A stretch of DNA of 64,000 bases from a virus. The stretch is taken from positions 24,817-88,816 of IMG/VR virus record IMGVR_UViG_3300027759_003827; one strand, written 5' to 3'. Positions 38,400 to 47,456 of the stretch are shown piece by piece. The notes beneath the pieces are model-generated. The model ran no database searches and was not told the DNA's origin. It worked only from the letters and a program-made list of their open reading frames with translations. Positions within the stretch are counted from its first letter, which is position 1. Every line of letters starts with the position of its first letter. The translations under genes were made by a program, and so were the position numbers.

Positions 38400-40256
38400 T
38401 TATTGAACTTCACAAGCACCGCCAGCGCAAGCTGCTTCTCCCATTAAGTTAGTATTGTCTGCAAATTCGACAACTTTAGATAAATCTATATTATGTAAAG
38501 ACTTCATCATTTCGTCGTACTTCTCTTCTGTACAGTCTTCGAAAGGTGCTTGAATATAAGTTCCGCCGTCGTAAGGTAGTACTGATAAGCCATTGTAGAA
38601 TTTTTTATTATCCCACATCCACTTTCCTACCTCTTCCCACTGATCTGCTTTAATAGAAACTGTAGCTGAAATATTATGTGTATTCTGACCTGTTCTATGA
38701 CCTGGTTTAACCCAGTTTTGATATACAGACTTAACTCTTTCAAGAAGATCTAAAGCAGACTCGTGTCTTAAAATAGATCCTGCTGGAGCTTTTTGCGGTA
38801 CAGAGATAACTGCTGTATCATGAGGTCTAAAATATTCATCTTCGATAAGCTCTGGATGATTAATTGCTAGGTAGGTGTATATAGATTCGTTCTTACCTAC
38901 TCTAATTCTTCTAATATAGAAATCATTATGCCATGCATGAATTCCAGATGATGTTCCTAATGCTAAAGAAGAAGTTCCTGAAGGCTTTACTGTAGTAGTT
39001 CTAGCTGCTTTATTAATTCCTAATAGCTTAGCTACTCTCTCATTTTCTTCATTAACAATCTTAGTTGCTTGCTTAAGATCTAACTGTTGAACTTTACCAG
39101 AACCAATACCTGTCATTCCTACGCCTATTAAAGCGTCTTTTTCGGTTGTTCTTTGCCAGATAGGACGTAAGTAATGGAAGCTAGTATAAGATGCTTGTAA
39201 CGTACCGATAAAAGCTGCTGCTTTTACTCTTGCATTTAAATCAGCTTGATCTACAACATCTGAAACATTTACTTCACATAAGTTACAGAATTGGAATGGA
39301 CGTAAAGCAATCTCGCAACATGGATTAGTTCCCCAATCTTTATCATTGCTTAAATAAATGCCAGGTTCACCAGCACCGCTTGCCTTAATTTTGTCCCACA
39401 AGCCGAAGAAAAATTCCTCAGTCACCTTATTTCTTAATAAGACTGCTGAGTTGTTAGCTCTTCCGCGCTGTGGGTTAAGTTCCCACCATGCACCTGACTT
39501 AGCTGAAATCATATTATCGTCATCTGCACTAAAGAGGCTGATTAAAGCTGCTCTTCTAATACCGCCTGTCAATACTGCATCTGCAATATGACATACTATA
39601 TCGTGTACTTCAATAGAAGTTAGTTTATCGTTACTTTCTTTGCTATCTAAAATTCCTTGAATCTTAATTAAGCATTCTTTTAATGGTTGAGGTCCTGGTG
39701 CTTTACCGCCAGTAGTGATTAAAGCAGCTCCTTTGGCTCTAATATCTGAAAAGTCAAATGCTGGAGTTGATCCGCCTTCAAAATAAGAGCGAACTAATAC
39801 CTTAACTGCATCAGCCCATCCTTCAATAGAATCGCCAATTAAAAAACGTCTAGTTTTCTTTGGATCTGGTTTTCTGATTTCAGGTAATTGCTCAACGTGA
39901 TGCTTTTGTACTGAATAACCTACCCCAGTACCGCCTAGCAATAAGAACATCGTTTCTCCAAAGGCTCTCCAATCATCAATCGGAAGATAAGCACAGTTAT
40001 AGATACGGTTAGGGCTAATTTCAATAGGTTTACCTGCAAACTGCATTGAACGCATTGAAGGTAATGCTTTTCTATCGTAAACATACTGATAAGCATCTTC
40101 AATTTCTTCCTGTAACTGCGGAAATTTCTTTAAGTGCATTGCTTTGTTTCTATCTACTAACTCTTTCCATGTCTCCCTTCTCTGTACTTCGGGATTAAAT
40201 TTGGCATACTTCATATATACCGTAATGTCACTTAAAATGCTCTGTGAAATGTCCAT
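38400..40256 (-). CDS. nrdJ: class II (adenosylcobalamin-dependent) ribonucleotide reductase
   Basis: 618 residues. YNCAYLPIDDWRAFGETMFLLLGGTG has the first redox cysteine. NPCCEIALRPFQFCNLCEVN carries the catalytic cysteine region, and VKPSGTSSLALGTSSGIH and the C-terminal CAGGACEVQ pair are also present. The short monomeric form fits RTPR/NrdJ. It reduces ribonucleotides with B12 and works with or without oxygen. The thioredoxin encoded at 14.7 kb may recycle its cysteines. B12 must come from the host or medium. Confidence 0.93.
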   Translation of the reverse strand: MDISQSILSDITVYMKYAKFNPEVQRRETWKELVDRNKAMHLKKFPQLQEEIEDAYQYVYDRKALPSMRSMQFAGKPIEISPNRIYNCAYLPIDDWRAFGETMFLLLGGTGVGYSVQKHHVEQLPEIRKPDPKKTRRFLIGDSIEGWADAVKVLVRSYFEGGSTPAFDFSDIRAKGAALITTGGKAPGPQPLKECLIKIQGILDSKESNDKLTSIEVHDIVCHIADAVLTGGIRRAALISLFSADDDNMISAKSGAWWELNPQRGRANNSAVLLRNKVTEEFFFGLWDKIKASGAGEPGIYLSNDKDWGTNPCCEIALRPFQFCNLCEVNVSDVVDQADLNARVKAAAFIGTLQASYTSFHYLRPIWQRTTEKDALIGVGMTGIGSGKVQQLDLKQATKIVNEENERVAKLLGINKAARTTTVKPSGTSSLALGTSSGIHAWHNDFYIRRIRVGKNESIYTYLAINHPELIEDEYFRPHDTAVISVPQKAPAGSILRHESALDLLERVKSVYQNWVKPGHRTGQNTHNISATVSIKADQWEEVGKWMWDNKKFYNGLSVLPYDGGTYIQAPFEDCTEEKYDEMMKSLHNIDLSKVVEFADNTNLMGEAACAGGACEVQ

Positions 40257-40321
40257 TTTTCGTCGTTTTTTATAATATTAAAGATACGTTTTTCATTCGA
40301 GGGTTTTACACCGTCGTTAAG

Positions 40322-40329
40322 TCTATAAC
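40322..40329 (-). promoter_or_regulatory. GTTATAGA element upstream of nrdJ
   Basis: GTTATAGA on the minus strand, about 65 nt before the nrdJ ATG. Same octamer as upstream of queC and hsp20. Confidence 0.35.
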
Positions 40330-40343
40330 TTATTTAGTTGAAT

Positions 40344-40556
40344 CTACAGGTTTTTGTTTAGACCGTCTTGAAAGACTGTCTCAAGGTATGTATCAGCAGC
40401 AGTAGGAGGTCTAAAGGTAGGATCTACCATATTTCTATCTACTAAATTGTTAGTGCCATTTTTCTCCATTTCAAATACAAACTCTTCATAAGTAGTTTGA
40501 TCTACAGGAGGCGCTAGTGCTGTCTTTTTTTCGTTATATAATTCAGTTAAACTCAT
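40344..40556 (-). CDS. hypothetical small protein
   Basis: 70 residues, begins MSLTELYNEKKTALAPPVDQ, and contains the repeated-looking NGTNNLVDRNMVDPTFRPP. No domain recognised. It is preceded by a TATTTAT element 20 nt before its ATG, between the helicase and nrdJ genes. Function unknown. Confidence 0.6.
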   Translation of the reverse strand: MSLTELYNEKKTALAPPVDQTTYEEFVFEMEKNGTNNLVDRNMVDPTFRPPTAADTYLETVFQDGLNKNL

Positions 40557-40576
40557 ATTAGATACCTTTTGTAGTA

Positions 40577-40583
40577 ATAAATA
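40577..40583 (-). promoter_or_regulatory. TATTTAT element, candidate phage promoter
   Basis: TATTTAT on the minus strand, 20 nt before the start of the 70-residue gene. Confidence 0.42.
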
Positions 40584-40586
40584 GCA

Positions 40587-41963
40587 TTATTTACCTAATT
40601 CAAAGAATCTTTGCTGCAAATAATTCCTCTCTTCTGCACTGAAATTAGTAGTCGGGGCCTTAGTTCCTTGATTACCATTTTCTACAGTAAATTCTCCTTC
40701 TTCCATCTCTCTTTCTAAAATTTCTATATTACCGTTTTCAGTGTTAATTTTCATTGGATAAGTCATTCCATCGCCGCCATATCGATTCTTCATAATATGT
40801 GCTCTTCCAGTTCCATTCATCTTATCTAACCTTTTTCTTGATAAAGACATTGCAAAGTCTGCAATCATAACCTTGTTATAAGAACCAGCTGCCTTATCTC
40901 CTTCGATTACATCATCTTTCGCACCTGCTCTATTCACTTGAGATACAGTCCAAATCGGCAACTTTAAGTCCCTTGCTAAAGCCTTTGTGGAGATATAAAT
41001 ATCATCAATTTCATCCTTTCTGTCAATAGACTTACGCTTAGACTTTAATAAATCCACGTAGTCAATAATAATTAAATCCGGTCTAGTACCGAGGTCAGTC
41101 ATCTTTTGAATATGAGATTCAATAGAAGATATAGATGCTTTACCCATTGAGAATTCTTTGATAATTAACTTTCCTTTAAGCTTCTCAATCATCTCATTTA
41201 CTTCTGTTCTATGCAAACCTAACTCTTGTACTTTAAGTCCTGTAAACGTAGCATCATATCTCCTACCCATATACCCTTCTGATAATTCTAAGGTATAGTG
41301 AGCAACAGTATAACCTAACGATACAGGCATAGCTCCTAGAGCAGTTAGCATCCAGCTCTTACCTCCGCCTGGGTTACCGAAAATAATTCCTACATCTCCT
41401 GCTCCTAATCCTCCCTGTAATAATTCATTAACGTGAGGCCAAGGCGTTGGTATAGGGTTTCTATCTTCTGCTCTATAACGAGTTTCAGTATCTTTCTCGT
41501 ACTCGTGACCTAGGTTCTTATCCATACCAGCTTTTAATGCTGAATCAATTAAATACCTAATATCATCGTACTGTCCTTTTTCTAATAAATCAACTGAAGA
41601 CATTAAAGCTTTCTTTAGCTGTTGGTTCTTACAGAAATTAGCAAACTCCTGCTCTACATACTCCTGGTCTTCGTTAGATGCTTTATAAGCTTCTTTTAAC
41701 TGCTCAATAACAGATACTTTTAATACCTCGTTATCAATTTTTTTAACCTCTACTTGTAATGCATCAAGAGAAGGTGTAGTATGGTACTTATAATGATATT
41801 TTAAAATCTCTTCTATAATCCACTTATGTGCCGGATTATCAAAATACTCTTCCTCTAGTATATCGTGTATGTTCTGTAAAAATTCTTTATGTCTTAGTAA
41901 GCTCGATAACACCTTTACTTGAAAGCCTACACCGTATTGATTCAACTGATTTAAAACTGCCAT
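40587..41963 (-). CDS. DnaB-type replicative helicase
   Basis: 458 residues. An N-terminal helical domain (to about 130) is followed by a RecA-like ATPase. IIFGNPGGGKSWMLTALG is Walker A (near residue 194), and DLIIIDYVDLLKS is Walker B (near 295). PIWTVSQVNRAGAKDDV carries the Gln/Arg sensor region, and SLSRKRLDKMNGTGRAHIMKNRYG is the DnaB C-terminal signature. It unwinds DNA at the fork. No primase is visible in the window. It is in one operon with the exonuclease, UvsX and SSB genes. Confidence 0.93.
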   Translation of the reverse strand: MAVLNQLNQYGVGFQVKVLSSLLRHKEFLQNIHDILEEEYFDNPAHKWIIEEILKYHYKYHTTPSLDALQVEVKKIDNEVLKVSVIEQLKEAYKASNEDQEYVEQEFANFCKNQQLKKALMSSVDLLEKGQYDDIRYLIDSALKAGMDKNLGHEYEKDTETRYRAEDRNPIPTPWPHVNELLQGGLGAGDVGIIFGNPGGGKSWMLTALGAMPVSLGYTVAHYTLELSEGYMGRRYDATFTGLKVQELGLHRTEVNEMIEKLKGKLIIKEFSMGKASISSIESHIQKMTDLGTRPDLIIIDYVDLLKSKRKSIDRKDEIDDIYISTKALARDLKLPIWTVSQVNRAGAKDDVIEGDKAAGSYNKVMIADFAMSLSRKRLDKMNGTGRAHIMKNRYGGDGMTYPMKINTENGNIEILEREMEEGEFTVENGNQGTKAPTTNFSAEERNYLQQRFFELGK

Positions 41964-41995
41964 AACTGATTCTCTTTATTCTTTAATATAGTAAA

Positions 41996-43033
41996 CTATT
42001 CTTGATCTTTCAACTCATACCCCGTTAATTTTGCAAAAGTTTCACCTAACCATATTTGAGGGCTAAGTAAAGTCTTGCCTAATAAGTCTTCGTTGTATAA
42101 CTTTACAAACTTAATAGGGTCGTAACCGTTATTCGGGTTATTTAGTAAGTGATCTACTACAGCTTTATCTTCTTGAGGTATATTTGGATTATGTAAATCC
42201 ATTAACTTCCTGTTTATGTCCAATTGATAGCTATAGTTAAGTATATCACCGTAATGTTTACTTTTTGTTATATTTTGTTTTGCATACTCTAATAAAACTA
42301 ATAATCTAAACTTCTCTTTTTCTTTTAATTGAGGAAAAAGCTTTATTAACGTCTTTGCACCAATACCTTTTACCCCGGGTACATTATCGCCTTTATCTCC
42401 TAGTATAACTTTACCTACTAAAAAGTTTTGAGGTGTAATTCCGTACTCTTTTACTACTCTAGCCGGGTCGTAGATTATCTTCTTAACTGGTGAGTAAACT
42501 GTAATTTTATCCGATACGAGCTGTAAGTAATCTTGATCAGTAGATAGTATAGTTACTTTTTCAGGAAACCTAGTTGCAAGGTATCCAATTACGTCGTCTG
42601 CTTCAATTTTATCTATTGCAATTAAGTCAACAGGTAAACACTTTAAGTAAGCTACTAAGCGTAAAATTTGATTAGTGATAGACTCAGATTCTTCTTCCTG
42701 ATTATCAAATGCATCCCAGTTTGAGATCTTAGTAATATGTCTATTAGCTTTATACTCTGGATAAAGGTACCTCTTATTTGTTGAACCGCCAACGCCGTCA
42801 AAAACTAAAATAACCCTAGTAGGCTGTAATTGTTTTATAACTGCACCGACTGATTTTAAGAAGCCTCCTAATCCTCCTACGTGATTACCCGCTGGATTGA
42901 TATGGTGTATTGCTACAAAACTACGTAAAAACGTATTTAACGAGTCTATAATAAGAACCCTGCTATTTTTATGCAGGGTTGTTACCGGTTCACTTTCCAT
43001 TTCCGCAAACATTTTTCTATAGTCTGTATTCAT
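41996..43033 (-). CDS. 5'-3' exonuclease / flap endonuclease (T4 RNase H-like)
   Basis: 345 residues from the ATG at 43033. The longer frame to 43078 would overlap uvsX by 41 bases, while 43033 has the leader AAGAATAATATT. RVLIIDSLNTFLRSF (metal Asp), RVILVFDGVGG, EYKANR, DKIEADDVIGYL and TILSTDQDYLQL hold the acidic metal ligands. GDKGDNVPGVKGIGAKTLIKLF is the helix-hairpin-helix region. It removes RNA primers and flaps, complementing the polymerase, which has no 5' nuclease domain. Confidence 0.92.
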   Translation of the reverse strand: MNTDYRKMFAEMESEPVTTLHKNSRVLIIDSLNTFLRSFVAIHHINPAGNHVGGLGGFLKSVGAVIKQLQPTRVILVFDGVGGSTNKRYLYPEYKANRHITKISNWDAFDNQEEESESITNQILRLVAYLKCLPVDLIAIDKIEADDVIGYLATRFPEKVTILSTDQDYLQLVSDKITVYSPVKKIIYDPARVVKEYGITPQNFLVGKVILGDKGDNVPGVKGIGAKTLIKLFPQLKEKEKFRLLVLLEYAKQNITKSKHYGDILNYSYQLDINRKLMDLHNPNIPQEDKAVVDHLLNNPNNGYDPIKFVKLYNEDLLGKTLLSPQIWLGETFAKLTGYELKDQE

Positions 43034-43037
43034 AATA

Positions 43038-44114
43038 TTATTCTTCTGAAGCATCAAAAATATCTTTACTATCCTCATCGGTCTCTATTACTACCTCGAA
43101 GTCGGTAGCTCCTAAAGTCTTTAACCATCCTTTCGAGTACTGTTTCTTATAGGCATCAATAGCTTGCTTAGTATCATCAATAAAACCATGTGCAGTCATA
43201 ATAACTCTACCTGCAGATGTTACGTCGTTAACGTGGTTTTTATCGCAACTAACTTTAGTACGCTTTGCAAACTCTACATCTTTACCGTTCTTGGTTGCTT
43301 TAATCTTATTTGTACCAGAACTAGTAACATTACCGAAAGTAACAATTAATGAAGAATCAAAATACATCGTATCCCCGCCTTTATTTTTCATCTTAGGCTG
43401 TGCCATGATGTTTTCTGCTTTAGCTACCCAGATTTTATTTACTGCTAGCATTGAGTTGGTATAAGGTTGACTTTCTTTACGTGATAATACGATTTTTTGG
43501 TTAATAAAGTTACCGAATGTCTTAGACATAGCGCCTGCATTCCATTCGTTATTATTCTTATTAGAGTTTACAGACATTTCACAAGGTATACTGCCTACTG
43601 AATCCCATAAAAATAATAAATCATAAGGTAATTTACCGTTCTTCTGTTCGTCAAGTAAATCTGCAATAAATGCACCTACGTCTTCAATAGTATTTAATCT
43701 TTCTCTATCAATATACAAGAAAAATCCTTTATAATCCTTTACTACTCCATTGTCATCAGCTACTTCTTCATACTCTAATCCCATTAACCTAGCATGCTCC
43801 CAATTCCACTTCATCTCGGTAACAATAAAAACAGGTAAGACGCCCATTTTCTGGGCGCTTACTGCTGCTTCTAAGAGAGCTGTTGTTTTACCGGTGTCAG
43901 AGTGACCGCGGAGTAGTGTAATATGGCCTTGTGGGATGCCAGGTATAGATAAACAGTCTTGAAATGCTTTTGATAAAGGTATCCATTTTTGTTCTTTCAT
44001 CTTAATCGATGTACTAGATAAGTTCTTTGCTTCTTTAAAGCTATCTAGATTAAAGGTACCCTTTAGGGCACCAGCTATACTCTCATTAAGAGAAGCTTTA
44101 GTTCCTTTTACCAT
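43038..44114 (-). CDS. RecA/UvsX-like recombinase
   Basis: 358 residues. ITLLRGHSDTGKTTALLEAA is Walker A (near residue 64), and DLLFLWDSVGSIPCEM is Walker B (near 167). KIVLSRKESQPYTNSMLAVNK corresponds to the loop 1 region. T4 UvsX-like proteins share this arrangement. It drives strand exchange and recombination-dependent replication. The gene is next to the ssDNA-binding protein with 8-base spacing, as in T4-like clusters. Confidence 0.9.
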   Translation of the reverse strand: MVKGTKASLNESIAGALKGTFNLDSFKEAKNLSSTSIKMKEQKWIPLSKAFQDCLSIPGIPQGHITLLRGHSDTGKTTALLEAAVSAQKMGVLPVFIVTEMKWNWEHARLMGLEYEEVADDNGVVKDYKGFFLYIDRERLNTIEDVGAFIADLLDEQKNGKLPYDLLFLWDSVGSIPCEMSVNSNKNNNEWNAGAMSKTFGNFINQKIVLSRKESQPYTNSMLAVNKIWVAKAENIMAQPKMKNKGGDTMYFDSSLIVTFGNVTSSGTNKIKATKNGKDVEFAKRTKVSCDKNHVNDVTSAGRVIMTAHGFIDDTKQAIDAYKKQYSKGWLKTLGATDFEVVIETDEDSKDIFDASEE

Positions 44115-44122
44115 GTAATTGT

Positions 44123-44941
44123 TTATTTAAATAATTCGTCGAACTCGTCGTCAATGCTTGCTTTAGGTTTAGCGTTTAAAGCAAACGATGCTGGTTTATT
44201 AGCAGGAGCTGGTGCTTCTACTACGGGTGCAGTAGGTGCAGCTGGAGTTGCTGGTTCATCAGTAGCAGCTTCAGGGTGTAGCCAACTTAACAAAGATTCT
44301 TTCATCTCATCATAAGAATATTTCTTAAAGATAGTGAATACCTCTGGTTGAGTATTTAACCACTTTTCTACTTCTGCTGCTTCTTCTGATAAAGGAGTAG
44401 TTTTAGTACGAACACGTACTTTAGATTGGTTATAACCAGTACCGTTAGCAGCTGCATCGGTAGTTTCGATCGTAATATCACGACCCTCAATTACGTCTGT
44501 GTAATCTCCTACATCAGGATCGTCAGCTAATGATAATAATTCAGCATAAATTTGCTTACCGAACTCCCATAAGCGTACGCCCTTCTCTTCTTCACCTCTA
44601 ACGATGACAGGAGCGAATACACGCATCTTAGGTTCTAATTTCTTAGACATAACCCAGTTCTCTTTATCTCCTGCTGTAGCTAATTGCTTAGCAAATTCAA
44701 CAATTGGATCTTTTTCACCGAAGTTAACTAATGAAATCATAGTACGGTTACCAATACCGTAATGTACTAATACTTCCTTAAAAGGATTTGATCTGTCCCA
44801 TGTTGCAGGAACGATACGAACGCTGTGTTTACCCACAGTAGGTTTCCATAAGATCAAGGACATGTCTCTTTTTTGACCGCCTGACTTTTGGTTCTGTAAC
44901 GAGTTAAGTTTCGACTTAATCGCAGATAGGTCCATTGCCAT
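44123..44941 (-). CDS. single-stranded DNA-binding protein (gp32-like)
   Basis: 272 residues. A basic N-terminus precedes an OB-fold-like core (SLILWKPTVGKHSVRIVPATW; ENWVMSKKLEPKMRVFAPVIVRGEEEKGV). A linker rich in Ala and Pro (about 228-255) leads to the acidic tail DDEFDELFK, as in gp32 and SSB proteins. No zinc CxxC motif is present, unlike T4 gp32. It coats ssDNA and recruits helicase, polymerase and UvsX through the tail (family knowledge). Confidence 0.88.
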   Translation of the reverse strand: MAMDLSAIKSKLNSLQNQKSGGQKRDMSLILWKPTVGKHSVRIVPATWDRSNPFKEVLVHYGIGNRTMISLVNFGEKDPIVEFAKQLATAGDKENWVMSKKLEPKMRVFAPVIVRGEEEKGVRLWEFGKQIYAELLSLADDPDVGDYTDVIEGRDITIETTDAAANGTGYNQSKVRVRTKTTPLSEEAAEVEKWLNTQPEVFTIFKKYSYDEMKESLLSWLHPEAATDEPATPAAPTAPVVEAPAPANKPASFALNAKPKASIDDEFDELFK

Positions 44942-45008
44942 AACTTATTGTTTTAGTTTAAAATTTACTTTATAAGGAAATGTAAGTAAAAAAATCCGAA
45001 CTAGCAAC

Positions 45009-45428
45009 TTATAAGTTAACTATTTTGTGGATTTTTGTAGAAAGTTTTCTTAAGTCGTCGCCTTGAGTTAGAAGTACAGTATTTCTGTAATTCTGCCACT
45101 CTACTCTAAAGGACGTGTCTAAGATTCCCTCGTTTAGGGATTTAATTAGAAGGTTTAAACTGTTAATCGTGTATAACGTATTAGTTTCCTTCTTTCTATG
45201 TAAAAGTATTGTATTTGGAAGTACTCTTGTATTAGTACTTTGAACTTCAATATTGTAAGTGCACAAAAATTCATCAGAATCTTCAGATTCTAATACAAAT
45301 ATCTTTCCGTACATGATTACGTATTCGGATTTAATCGTATCTAAAACCTCTTCTAGCTTGTCTTTAGGAGAGAATGTGCAAAATAACTTATTCTTCAATT
45401 GATCTTGTGTTAACTGTATAAATTCCAT
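45009..45428 (-). CDS. hypothetical protein in the replication cluster
   Basis: 139 residues. It begins MEFIQLTQDQLKNKLFCTFS and shows beta-strand patterns (YVIMYGKIFVLESEDSDEFLCTYNIEV) with no clear motif. It lies between the SSB gene and a divergent PolA-like gene. A TATTTAT sequence overlaps the bases just before its ATG. Function unknown; a replication accessory role is possible from position. Confidence 0.6.
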   Translation of the reverse strand: MEFIQLTQDQLKNKLFCTFSPKDKLEEVLDTIKSEYVIMYGKIFVLESEDSDEFLCTYNIEVQSTNTRVLPNTILLHRKKETNTLYTINSLNLLIKSLNEGILDTSFRVEWQNYRNTVLLTQGDDLRKLSTKIHKIVNL

Positions 45429-45450
45429 AATAAATAGTTCGTTCTTAGTG

Positions 45451-46746
45451 TTAAAAGTTATAGTTATTGCTTTTTTTAGCCTTTACCTTAAATCTATCCG
45501 CTTCTAGGATATCTTTAATATGAGATAGGGTACCTTTTCCGTCTGATGCTGCATAATCAATTAATATCGAATCGTATACAACTAAAAGCACTTTGCTTTG
45601 TTTATCTTGAAGATAGCTTTTTAGCTTATCTAGTTTTTTAACGTTGTTTACTGTCTCTAAACATTGAATATAGTAGTTAAATAGCTTTTGAGGATTAGCA
45701 TTCTCTAGTGTAAGTCTTCTTTTATTCGGTAATTCCAAAAAACCGCTTCCTTTATAGGTAGTCCACATGGCATCTACTGCGATTGCTACGTCTTTAAAGA
45801 ATTCAATGTGCTTATACTCATCCTCTACTCCGTTATACATCTGTCTGAACGTAATTTTCTTAGCTTCTTGATATTCTTCAGACGTTAATTCGTCTTTTTC
45901 AAAGTACTGCTTACCTAAATACTCGTGAATTGACTCATTTTGCGGTATTTCAGTTCCCATTTTATTGGCAATCAACCTTAAATGATATCCGTCAAAATCA
46001 AACTCTACAAAAGCATCGTTTTCCGGTATAAAAGCCGTTCTAGAGCCATTTTCTTTATTAAAAGCAAGGAAGTTTATACTATTAAATGCGTTAGTAGGAC
46101 GTGAAGTAATATTATACAGGTTATAACTCGAATAAACCCTACTATCCCTTAAAGATCTCCCTTTCCAAGGAGTTTCAAAGTACTTATCAAAGAGCTTTTC
46201 ATCTACTAAGATTCCCTGCTCTTCTACCCATTTATACACTTCAGTGTATTTGTTCTGCCATTCAGCATTTGACTCTCTTCCTGCATAGTCTTTAACCATT
46301 TCAAACATACATTCACATCTTTCGTAATGCTTTGAGATCGGAATAAAGGTATTTACCTGTGAGGAATATTTAAACTTCTCGTAGTAGTCTAAATGTACAG
46401 GTGTATAGCATTGTACGTCTGGAATTTTACCTTCTATATCAAGTACAGTAAAGAATAAATCAATTCCGTTAGTTAGATTTAAAAAATAAGAATGCCATTT
46501 TTTATCTAATAAGTATATTTTAGGGATACCTTTTAAAAAGGTCTGAATTTGATCGATAGAGAGGGAAAAGGCTTCTGAATGGTTAATTGGAATAATATAT
46601 CCTTTCTTAAAATCATTATAGTATAAGACGCACGGTGTAGTTAAAGCTGGATGAGTATGTTCAGAAAGAGCCATTAACTCAACAAAGCATTTTTCAGGTC
46701 TAGGCAGCTGTGAAAGCTGTTCTTCGGTCTCAACAATGAAATACAT
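45451..46746 (-). CDS. divergent, shortened family A DNA polymerase-like protein
   Basis: 431 residues. AFVEFDFDGYHLRLIANKMG matches motif A (YSQIELRxLAH-type) with its Asp. EAKKITFRQMYNGVEDEY is like motif B, but the canonical R...K...YG is weakened. LLVVYDSILIDY is motif C with YDS in place of HDE. The exonuclease-like N-terminus is poorly preserved. With a full-length PolA at 26.3 kb, this is a second copy. It may be a specialised polymerase, a processivity partner, or non-catalytic. Confidence 0.72.
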   Translation of the reverse strand: MYFIVETEEQLSQLPRPEKCFVELMALSEHTHPALTTPCVLYYNDFKKGYIIPINHSEAFSLSIDQIQTFLKGIPKIYLLDKKWHSYFLNLTNGIDLFFTVLDIEGKIPDVQCYTPVHLDYYEKFKYSSQVNTFIPISKHYERCECMFEMVKDYAGRESNAEWQNKYTEVYKWVEEQGILVDEKLFDKYFETPWKGRSLRDSRVYSSYNLYNITSRPTNAFNSINFLAFNKENGSRTAFIPENDAFVEFDFDGYHLRLIANKMGTEIPQNESIHEYLGKQYFEKDELTSEEYQEAKKITFRQMYNGVEDEYKHIEFFKDVAIAVDAMWTTYKGSGFLELPNKRRLTLENANPQKLFNYYIQCLETVNNVKKLDKLKSYLQDKQSKVLLVVYDSILIDYAASDGKGTLSHIKDILEADRFKVKAKKSNNYNF

Positions 46747-46769
46747 AACTTTTATTTACAGTAAATATA

Positions 46770-47453
46770 CTACATACTTCCCGAAGTAGCAACTGATACT
46801 TCAGTTATTTTTGCAAATTTAGTATAATCCCCTCCAATATACTCTACAATACCTCTAAAGCTTTTTTGTTTTGCTTCTGTTACACGTTTATTAGTAGTGT
46901 AAACCCCTCCTATAATTTGATACTGAGATTTTCTTGTATCGTACGTTGGTCCTGTTAATTGCCAAAGCATATCTGCAGTTTCGTACGATAGTAGTCCCTT
47001 ATCAACATTTCCATTTCCTACTTGAGCCCAGTCTTGCTCTGAAATCTCCATAATAAACCCTGTTCCAGATACTTTTTTAGCAAAGTACCTTGTAAAATAA
47101 CCTCTTGCGTAATCACCATCTATTGGTATAGGTATGTAAGGGTTTAATTCTATTAAACTACCGGCAAGTTGTCTATTTGCTTGATCATAAGCAGCAGAAG
47201 AACTAGGTATTACAGTTATATTATTAATAGGATTGGTAAGAACAGTATTAGTCTTATTACGTGCCCTAAAAAGGCTTATCGGAATTAATTCTATATTTGT
47301 TCCTAAGGCTGGAGTTATACCTGTAAAAAATTTGTTATTGTAAGTTGCATAATATCTCCCGGCATAGGTAGTTCCGTCAGGTAATACAAATTCATTACCT
47401 CTAGTATACTTGTTTGTCTCTACTCTACTCAATGGATAATACTTTAACGACAT
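46770..47453 (-). CDS. putative baseplate or tail protein
   Basis: 227 residues, rich in Tyr, Thr and Gly (YYATYNNKFFTGITPALG), with no signal peptide. It lies three bases past the giant hub gene in transcription order, which suggests a tail role. The pattern GYFTRYFAKKVSGTGFIMEIS could be a beta-rich virion domain. No family recognised, so the call rests on position. Confidence 0.6.
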   Translation of the reverse strand: MSLKYYPLSRVETNKYTRGNEFVLPDGTTYAGRYYATYNNKFFTGITPALGTNIELIPISLFRARNKTNTVLTNPINNITVIPSSSAAYDQANRQLAGSLIELNPYIPIPIDGDYARGYFTRYFAKKVSGTGFIMEISEQDWAQVGNGNVDKGLLSYETADMLWQLTGPTYDTRKSQYQIIGGVYTTNKRVTEAKQKSFRGIVEYIGGDYTKFAKITEVSVATSGSM

Positions 47454-47456
47454 ACT

